Shown here piece by piece: positions 58,713 through 64,000 of a stretch of DNA of 64,000 nucleotides. Both the position numbers and the translations under genes were made by a program. This DNA comes from Natronospira bacteriovora (GTDB lineage: Bacteria; Pseudomonadota; Gammaproteobacteria; Natronospirales; Natronospiraceae): assembly GCF_030848495.1 (NCBI RefSeq), contig NZ_JAVDDT010000001.1, positions 434,001 to 498,000 on the forward strand, read 5' to 3'. Each line of letters opens with the position of its first letter. Within the stretch, counting starts at the first letter, position 1. Below the pieces are notes generated by a model. It searched no databases. It was not told where the DNA came from and was given only the letters and a program-made list of their open reading frames with translations.

Positions 58713-59039
58713 TCACGAGACGGTGAAGCTCTCTCCGCAGCCACACTCGTCCTTCACGTTGGGATTGCGGAACTTGAAGGCCTCGTTGATGCCTTCGCGG
58801 ACGTAATCCAGCTCGGTGCCGTCCAGATGGCCAAGATGATCCCGATTCACGATCACCTTGACGCCGCGATCTTCGAACACCACGTCGTTCTCGCCCTGCT
58901 CGTCGGCATAATCGATGACATAGGCCCAGCCCGAGCAGCCGGTTTTCTTGATCCCCAGGCGCAGCCCGATCCCGTGCCCACGTTTCTCCAGGTGGGAACT
59001 CACCCGTCGGGCCGCAGATTCGGTCAGGGAAATGGACAT
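58713..59039 (-). CDS. iscA: A-type iron-sulfur carrier IscA
   Basis: A 108-residue A-type carrier with the three ligand cysteines C35, C99 and C101, at the same positions as E. coli IscA. It receives or carries Fe-S clusters to target proteins. It lies 2 bp after the IscU-like gene and downstream of iscS, keeping the isc order. Unlike its scaffold neighbour it is fully intact, so the locus still seems to work in part of the pathway. Confidence 0.94.
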   Translation of the reverse strand: MSISLTESAARRVSSHLEKRGHGIGLRLGIKKTGCSGWAYVIDYADEQGENDVVFEDRGVKVIVNRDHLGHLDGTELDYVREGINEAFKFRNPNVKDECGCGESFTVS

Positions 59040-59041
59040 GT

Positions 59042-59479
59042 CTACACCTCGTTGTTCGCCGTCTGTTGTTGCAGCCTGGCCAGGAGCGCCTGCCAGGCGT
59101 CTTCCACGGTAATGAATGCATCCAGGCGATCCGGTGGCGCCCCCAGCCTGTCGCTGAGACCGTGGGCATCGGGCACCGGTTCCCCCGCCTGCCAGCTTTC
59201 ACAGCAGAGCTCGGCCGCCGCCACCAGCCACGGTCCACCGTGGGCCAGGAACCAGGCGGCCCTGGGCCGGGGCTGGAGCCAGAATCGAACCTCCGCGTCG
59301 TCGGCACGCCCGGTGGCTACGGCAGTGACCATGGCCTGGCCCGGCGCGGGCGGACCGACATGCCGGGGCTCGCGGAAACGCCGCCAGCAGGCCGCGCTGT
59401 AGGGGCTGTGCGCGGGCAAGGCAGCGCCTTTGCCCCGGTCACGACCATTACGGTCCATCCACACCTCGCCAGCCACCAT
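59042..59479 (-). CDS. Degenerate IscU-like protein lacking cluster ligands
   Basis: A 145-residue protein (or 138 from the ATG at 59458, which has GAGGTG before it). Its position between iscS and iscA, the start [16 protein letters not shown] (compare Y...HYENPRNVG in IscU), and the end [19 protein letters not shown] (compare HCSILAEDAIKAAI) suggest IscU descent. But all three cluster cysteines are gone: the APACGD site reads PPAPGQ, the YGCGSA site HGGPWL, and the HCS site DAF. Only C31, C92 and C93 remain, elsewhere. It cannot hold a cluster in the usual way; a structural or regulatory role is possible. Confidence 0.6.
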   Translation of the reverse strand: MVAGEVWMDRNGRDRGKGAALPAHSPYSAACWRRFREPRHVGPPAPGQAMVTAVATGRADDAEVRFWLQPRPRAAWFLAHGGPWLVAAAELCCESWQAGEPVPDAHGLSDRLGAPPDRLDAFITVEDAWQALLARLQQQTANNEV

Positions 59480-59491
59480 CAGACCACCATG

Positions 59492-60697
59492 TTAACCCGA
59501 GACCACGCTGGCGGACGAATCCCCCGCCCGCGGCGACAGGGCCCGGAGACGGGGGACGGCCTCGCGGAACACGGCAATGGCCTGCTCCACCTCCGCCTCG
59601 GTGGTGAAACGCCCAAGGCTGAGCCGCAGGGAGCGTTCGGCCTCGGCATCACTGCGCCCCAGGGCGCGCAGGACATAGGAGGGCGCCACATGGGCAGAGG
59701 TACAGGCCGACCCCCCGGAAACGGCAAGATGCGGTTCCAGCCAGGCCTTCAGCGCCTCCCCGTGCAATCCGCCAAAGTGCAGATTGAGGATGCCGGGTAC
59801 GCACTGTTCGGTGTGCCCGTTCACGCTCACGTCCGACAGGGCCAACAGGCCGTCCAGCAGGCGTTGACGCAGGCTCTGCAGGCGCGCGTGCTCCCCCGCC
59901 TGTTCCTCGCGGGCAATTTCGGCCGCCCTGCCCAGACCCACGATCTGGTGGGTGGCCAGCGTGCCGGAACGCAGGCCGCGCTCGTGCCCGCCCCCGTGCA
60001 TGAGGGCCTCGACACGGGCCCGGGGCCGACGACGCAGGAAAAGCGCGCCGACCCCCTTGGGTCCGTAGAATTTGTGCGCGGAAAGCGAGAGCAGATCCAC
60101 CGGCCACTGATCCAGTCGGATGGGCAGCTTGCCGGCCGACTGGGCCGCATCCACATGAAAGAGTACGCCGCGCTCCCGGGCAATGGCGGCGAGGCCGGCA
60201 ACATCCTGGGTGACGCCGATCTCATTGTTGACGTGCATGAGGCTGACCAGAATGGTGTCATCGCGCAGGGCGGCACGAAGCTGCCCGGCATCCACCAGGC
60301 CGCGGCGGTCAGGCTCAAGCCAGGTGATCTCGAAACCTTCCCGTTCCAGAGAGCGGCAGACATCCACGACCGCCTTGTGCTCGGTGGGGCTGGTGACGAT
60401 ATGCCGGCCGCGATCGCGGTGAAAGCGAGCGGCACCGGTAATGGCCAGATTGTTCGATTCGGTGGCGCCCGAGGTGAAAATGACTTCCCTCGGCTCGGCG
60501 CCGATCAGCCGCGCCACCTGCTCCCTGGCCTGCTCGACCCGTTCCCGCGCCGCTCGCCCCGCCGGGTGATCCGACGCCGGGTTGGCGTAACAGCCATCCG
60601 GCCCCAGGCACTCCATCATGTCCGCCACCACCCTGGGATCGGCCGGTGTGGTAGCGGCATAGTCCAGATAAATGGGTCCAGCGTCCTGATCAGGCAT
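59492..60697 (-). CDS. iscS: Cysteine desulfurase IscS
   Basis: A 401-residue PLP enzyme taking sulfur from cysteine. PLP lysine is K209 (SAHKFYG) and the mobile-loop catalytic cysteine C332 (GGSACTSA), as in class I desulfurases. The ATG at 60697 has GGGAG about 10 bp before it. The chain ends soon after RLRALSP, in [11 protein letters not shown], and lacks the tail (LWEMYK...EWAHH in E. coli) that helps dock IscU. It may mainly feed tRNA thiolation and Moco sulfur, for example through the MoeB rhodanese domain at 9328. Confidence 0.92.
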   Translation of the reverse strand: MPDQDAGPIYLDYAATTPADPRVVADMMECLGPDGCYANPASDHPAGRAARERVEQAREQVARLIGAEPREVIFTSGATESNNLAITGAARFHRDRGRHIVTSPTEHKAVVDVCRSLEREGFEITWLEPDRRGLVDAGQLRAALRDDTILVSLMHVNNEIGVTQDVAGLAAIARERGVLFHVDAAQSAGKLPIRLDQWPVDLLSLSAHKFYGPKGVGALFLRRRPRARVEALMHGGGHERGLRSGTLATHQIVGLGRAAEIAREEQAGEHARLQSLRQRLLDGLLALSDVSVNGHTEQCVPGILNLHFGGLHGEALKAWLEPHLAVSGGSACTSAHVAPSYVLRALGRSDAEAERSLRLSLGRFTTEAEVEQAIAVFREAVPRLRALSPRAGDSSASVVSG

Positions 60698-60887
60698 GGC
60701 GGGGCGCTCCCTCGGCATATGATCCCCCATCATACCGTGAGCCGGTCGAACCGTCTGTCCCTCCCCGGCCGCCGCCGGACGGAATCAGCGGACGGCGGCC
60801 AAAGGGAGAGCGGCCAGGTACTTGACGACATGGCAGACGATTGCGTACTGCTTTTGGCAGAGGCCACCACCATCGAGGATCACCGGC

Positions 60888-62054
60888 ATGCGGGATCATG
60901 AAGGGCTGAGTTTTTCCCTGCAGGAGTACGAGCGACGCCTGCGGGCATTGCGGGAACGCATGCAGCGGCGGCGCATTGAAGTCGCCATCATCACCGATCC
61001 TGGCAACCTCTTCTATCTAACGGGCTACCAGACCACCGGCTATTCCTATTTCCAGGCACTGGTGGTTCCGCTGGAAGGCGAGCCGTTCATGGTCACCCGC
61101 CGCCTGGAGGAAACCAATGTCCGCCCCCGCACCTGCGTGGAGCTCACCCGACCCTACAGCGACACCGGTGACGCCATTGAGACCCTCTGGCACGCCCTGC
61201 AGGAATTCAATCTGCACGACTGCTGGATCGGCTACGAACGCAACAGCTATTTCTTCCCCGCCTATCAGCAGGAACGCATGCTGGCGAGCTTTGATGCCAG
61301 CCACTTCGTGGATTGCTTCGGCATCGTGGAAGCCGGACGCATAACCAAATCCGAGGAGGAACTCCGGCTCATGCAGCAGGCCGCTCATGCCACGGAAATC
61401 GGCATGCAGGCCGGTATCGAGGCGGCCGTGCCGGGGGCCACCGAGAACGATGTGGCGGCCGCGGTTCACGATGCCATGTACCGGGCCGGCGGGGAGTATC
61501 CGGCCGTCTCCCCCTACATCGTCTCGGGCCCTCGCTGCATGCTCGGGCATGCCACCTGGGAAGGCCGACGAATCGAGAAGGACGAGGCGGTTTTTCTGGA
61601 GATCGGCGGATGCATGCGCCGCTACCACACGGCCATGATGCGCACGGTCTGGACCGGAAAACCACCGCCGGTGATGCGCGAAGCGGAAGCCATCGCCCGG
61701 GAGGCCCTGCAGGAAATGCTCAGCATCATCCGGCCCGGGGTCACCTCGGCCGAGGTGGATCATGCTGCCCGTCACGTTATCAGCGCCAACCGTCTGGGTG
61801 CCGAACTGATCACCCGTGCCGGTTACAGTATCGGCATCGCCTTCGCACCGAGCTGGGACGAAGGCTACATGCTCAGCCTGAAACCCGGTGACCGCCGCCC
61901 ACTGGAACCCGGCATGACCATGCACCTGATTCCCTGGCTATACGGGATCGAGGGTGACAAGGTGCTGGGTATCTCGGAAACCGTTCGGGTAACGGAGGAT
62001 GGCTGCGAATCCTTTTTCAGCCGCCCGGAAAGGCGTCTGTTTACCCAGACCTGA
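60888..62054 (+). CDS. M24-fold hydrolase, ectoine hydrolase (DoeA)-like
   Basis: A 388-residue pita-bread-fold protein. The five metal ligands of M24 aminopeptidases are not kept: the D-D, H, E and E sites read FLEIGG, YHTAMMRT, GYSIG, HLIPW and GISET. This is the pattern of metal-free creatinase and ectoine hydrolase. LEIGG...RRYHTAMMRTVWTGKP, RAGYSIGIAF and MSLKPGDRxxLxPGMT closely resemble DoeA, which opens the ectoine ring. doeB and other ectoine genes are not adjacent. The ATG at 60888 follows GAGG. Creatinase-like activity remains possible. Confidence 0.7.
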   Translation: MRDHEGLSFSLQEYERRLRALRERMQRRRIEVAIITDPGNLFYLTGYQTTGYSYFQALVVPLEGEPFMVTRRLEETNVRPRTCVELTRPYSDTGDAIETLWHALQEFNLHDCWIGYERNSYFFPAYQQERMLASFDASHFVDCFGIVEAGRITKSEEELRLMQQAAHATEIGMQAGIEAAVPGATENDVAAAVHDAMYRAGGEYPAVSPYIVSGPRCMLGHATWEGRRIEKDEAVFLEIGGCMRRYHTAMMRTVWTGKPPPVMREAEAIAREALQEMLSIIRPGVTSAEVDHAARHVISANRLGAELITRAGYSIGIAFAPSWDEGYMLSLKPGDRRPLEPGMTMHLIPWLYGIEGDKVLGISETVRVTEDGCESFFSRPERRLFTQT

Positions 62055-62076
62055 GGGGGCATGCCACCCGGCCGGT

Positions 62077-64000
62077 TCAGGGCGAAACCAGATGCAGGCG
62101 ATTGCGCCGGACAAAGGCTTCCAGATCCTCGGCGGGTAGGGCGGCGCTGAAATGAAAACCCTGGAAGAGATCGCAGCCCAGACCGTGCAATATCTGCCAT
62201 TGCCACTCTGATTCCACGCCCTCCGCTGTCGTCCTCAGATCAAGGGCATGAGCCAGGCCGATGATGCTTTCCACCACGGCCTGTCCCTGCGCCTCGCTCA
62301 TTTCAGCAATGAAGGAACGGTCAATCTTCAGGCGGTGAACCGGAAACTGTCGCAGCCAGCTGAGAGAACTGTAGCCGGTGCCAAAGTCATCCAGCGACAG
62401 GCCCACGCCAAGCGAGCGCAGGCGCCCCAGACTGGCATGTCCGGTCTCGGTATCGTCCATGGCGACCTGTTCGGTCAGTTCCAGCTGGACCAGCTCCGCG
62501 GGTGCCCCGCTGCGACGAAGGATTCGCTCGACCCGCGCCGGCAACTCCGGTTGCTCGAACAACTGTGCCGACAGGTTGACCGCGATCCCGAGTGACAGAC
62601 CCCGCTTCTTCCACGCCGCCAGTTGACGACAGGCCTGTTCCAGAACCCAGTAATCCAGTTGCGGGCTAAGACCCATGGTGGTGACCAGAGGCAGAAACTG
62701 CTCCGGCGTCAGCAAGCCCCGTTCCGGGTGTTGCCAGCGAACCAGGGCTTCGACACTCGCCACCCGACCTTCCCGATCCATGATCGGCTGGTAGTGGACG
62801 AGCAGTTCGTCCTGACTCAGTGCCCGCCGCAACTCGGCTTCCATGATGAGACGCTCGCTGGCGTCGGACTCCATGCCGGGCTGGTACCTCAAAAGCAGTT
62901 CCCCCTTGCGCTGACGTGCCCGGGAATGGGCCAGATCGGCCGAGCGCACCAGTACCTGCTCCCCTCGTCCGTCATCGGGAAACAAGGCAAAGCCGCAGGA
63001 ATAGCTGAGATGAATATCCTGCCCGTGAACCCGGATGGGTTCGCGAATCCCTTCCATGAGGTAGGTCAGATGGCTGCGCGCTTCCTCCTCGCCGCGCAGC
63101 TCCGGCAGTATGAAGGCGAACTCGTCCGCCCCCACCCGGGCGACCGTTCCGCCTTCCGGCAGGCGGGTCAGAAGGCGCCTGGCCAGTATCCTCAGCACTT
63201 CGTCGCCGCTGGCATGCCCCATGGAGTCGTTGAGGCGACGAAAGCGCTCCACATCAGCAAAGGCGAAGGCCAGCTTGAGATCCGTGTCCCGAAGGGTACG
63301 AATCGCACGCTGCAGTCGGGTCTCCAGGTTCCGGCGGTTGGGCAATTCGGTGAGCGGGTCATAGAAATTCAGCCGGGAGGCTTCGCTGCGGGCCGTGCTG
63401 GCCACTTGCTGCTCCTGCTGCAACAGCCAGATCACCAGACCGAGACCGATGAGGGCGTAGAACAGCAGGTCCACGAGGGGCAGGTAGGCCAGATAGGGAA
63501 TGGCCAGATGAAATCCGACCACCAGAATCTGCGCCAGCAGGCCGTGCATCAGATGCAGACCGTAAATGAACATGACAATGGCCAGGAAACCGGCGCCGGA
63601 GCTGAGCTCGCGGGTGCTGTGCCGCCAGATTACCCAGGCGGCCAGCAGAAAGACCGCCCCCAGCATCACGTGCCGCATGCCCACGCGCACGAACAATCTC
63701 AGCTCGGCCGCCCCGGGGTCGAAGGCACCGATCAGGACGCTGGAGGCGCCAAGCAGCGCCACCATGGCCACGAGAACGATGAGCCGGCGTGGAATCACTC
63801 GCCGCCCGATGCTCAGTGCCACCACACCGGCCAGCAGAAGTGCGGCCTGGGCGTAGAGACTGGCCATGGAGACTGCCGACACCAGGGTGCGCGGCCCCGT
63901 GCTCACGTCGAGAGCAAGCAGCACCAGCACCAGCGCCGCCGAGAAGACGTGCATCGCCATGGCAACGAAGCTCAGACCCCAGTGAACCAGGTAGGCGTGG
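62077..64000 (-). CDS. GGDEF-EAL membrane protein (5' part beyond window)
   Basis: At least 640 residues; the frame stays open with hydrophobic codons to the window edge, so the gene probably begins outside. Six or more membrane segments come first, then a GGDEF domain whose active loop reads GADEF and has no RxxD inhibitory site, then an EAL domain with the motifs EALVRW, ELTE, DDFGTGYSSL, KIDRSFI and AEGVES. The EAL set looks fully active, so net c-di-GMP breakdown is likely. The GGDEF part may be weak or regulatory. Signal sensed by the membrane part unknown. Confidence 0.88.
   Translation of the reverse strand, partial: HAYLVHWGLSFVAMAMHVFSAALVLVLLALDVSTGPRTLVSAVSMASLYAQAALLLAGVVALSIGRRVIPRRLIVLVAMVALLGASSVLIGAFDPGAAELRLFVRVGMRHVMLGAVFLLAAWVIWRHSTRELSSGAGFLAIVMFIYGLHLMHGLLAQILVVGFHLAIPYLAYLPLVDLLFYALIGLGLVIWLLQQEQQVASTARSEASRLNFYDPLTELPNRRNLETRLQRAIRTLRDTDLKLAFAFADVERFRRLNDSMGHASGDEVLRILARRLLTRLPEGGTVARVGADEFAFILPELRGEEEARSHLTYLMEGIREPIRVHGQDIHLSYSCGFALFPDDGRGEQVLVRSADLAHSRARQRKGELLLRYQPGMESDASERLIMEAELRRALSQDELLVHYQPIMDREGRVASVEALVRWQHPERGLLTPEQFLPLVTTMGLSPQLDYWVLEQACRQLAAWKKRGLSLGIAVNLSAQLFEQPELPARVERILRRSGAPAELVQLELTEQVAMDDTETGHASLGRLRSLGVGLSLDDFGTGYSSLSWLRQFPVHRLKIDRSFIAEMSEAQGQAVVESIIGLAHALDLRTTAEGVESEWQWQILHGLGCDLFQGFHFSAALPAEDLEAFVRRNRLHLVSP

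Noticed and set aside
62077-63960. ATG at 63960 as the start of the GGDEF-EAL gene
   Set aside because: The frame is open through the window edge and the extra residues (AYLVHWGLSFVA) are hydrophobic like the membrane part that follows, so the gene probably begins outside.

Overview
The window is a dense, GC-rich bacterial chromosome segment of about 60 protein genes and one tRNA gene. It comes from a gammaproteobacterium. The block from 50.5 to 60.7 kb (der-bamB-yfgM-hisS-rodZ-pilW-rlmN-ndk-iscA-iscU-like-iscS, read leftward) is the same backbone order known from Pseudomonas and relatives. Two complete Fnr-type regulators, a Dnr-type regulator, anaerobic hemN and a molybdopterin cluster point to a facultative anaerobe that probably respires nitrate or nitrogen oxides. 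Acidic proteins (BamB, RodZ, SlyD) and an ectoine-hydrolase-like protein suggest, more weakly, a halotolerant life style. I cannot name the genus.

Region 0-13.7 kb is an anaerobic, redox and molybdenum cofactor region: OsmC-family protein, secreted subtilase, two tandem hemerythrin-domain proteins, moaA-moaC-MOT1 transporter-moaD-moaE-mobA-MFS, moeB with a rhodanese domain, a YjfB-like protein, an outer-membrane barrel protein, and divergent Dnr-type and Fnr-type regulators. Fnr/Dnr-like 14-bp palindromes precede osmC, the hemerythrins, moaA, moeB, the barrel/dnr pair and, at 27.3 kb, hemN/usp. This suggests one regulon whose regulators are encoded among their targets. moaA also has a long structured leader resembling the Moco RNA motif.

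Region 13.8-33.6 kb holds hrpB, an Lgt-like/thioredoxin fusion, a lipoprotein hydrolase, a DUF4168 protein, rhlE, fadH, a second Fnr-type regulator, a large PLP decarboxylase, hemN, a tandem universal stress protein, an MFS transporter beside a TonB-dependent receptor (likely one uptake unit), and a PQQ sugar dehydrogenase. Region 33.6-34.4 kb is non-coding and full of repeats, next to tRNA-Ser(CGA). Then come mltF, tadA, guaBA, xseA, an M23 peptidase, two membrane or unknown genes, a cysteine dioxygenase beside a MetX-type acyltransferase, the NAD salvage pair pncA-pncB, slyD and an FAD oxidoreductase.

Region 50.5-64 kb is the conserved hisS/bamB/rlmN block with a reduced isc locus. iscR, hscBA, fdx and iscX are absent, the IscU-like protein has lost all three cluster-ligand cysteines, IscS lacks the usual C-terminal tail, and ispG is missing between rodZ and hisS. 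An ectoine-hydrolase-like gene and a GGDEF-EAL protein cut by the window edge end the segment.

The most unusual non-coding signal is a set of intergenic hairpins whose two arms are made of short tandem repeats (6, 7 or about 10 bp units) facing each other. They lie in or beside moaA-moaC, tadA-guaA, guaA-guaB and the M23 peptidase, and some enclose a REP-like inner hairpin.
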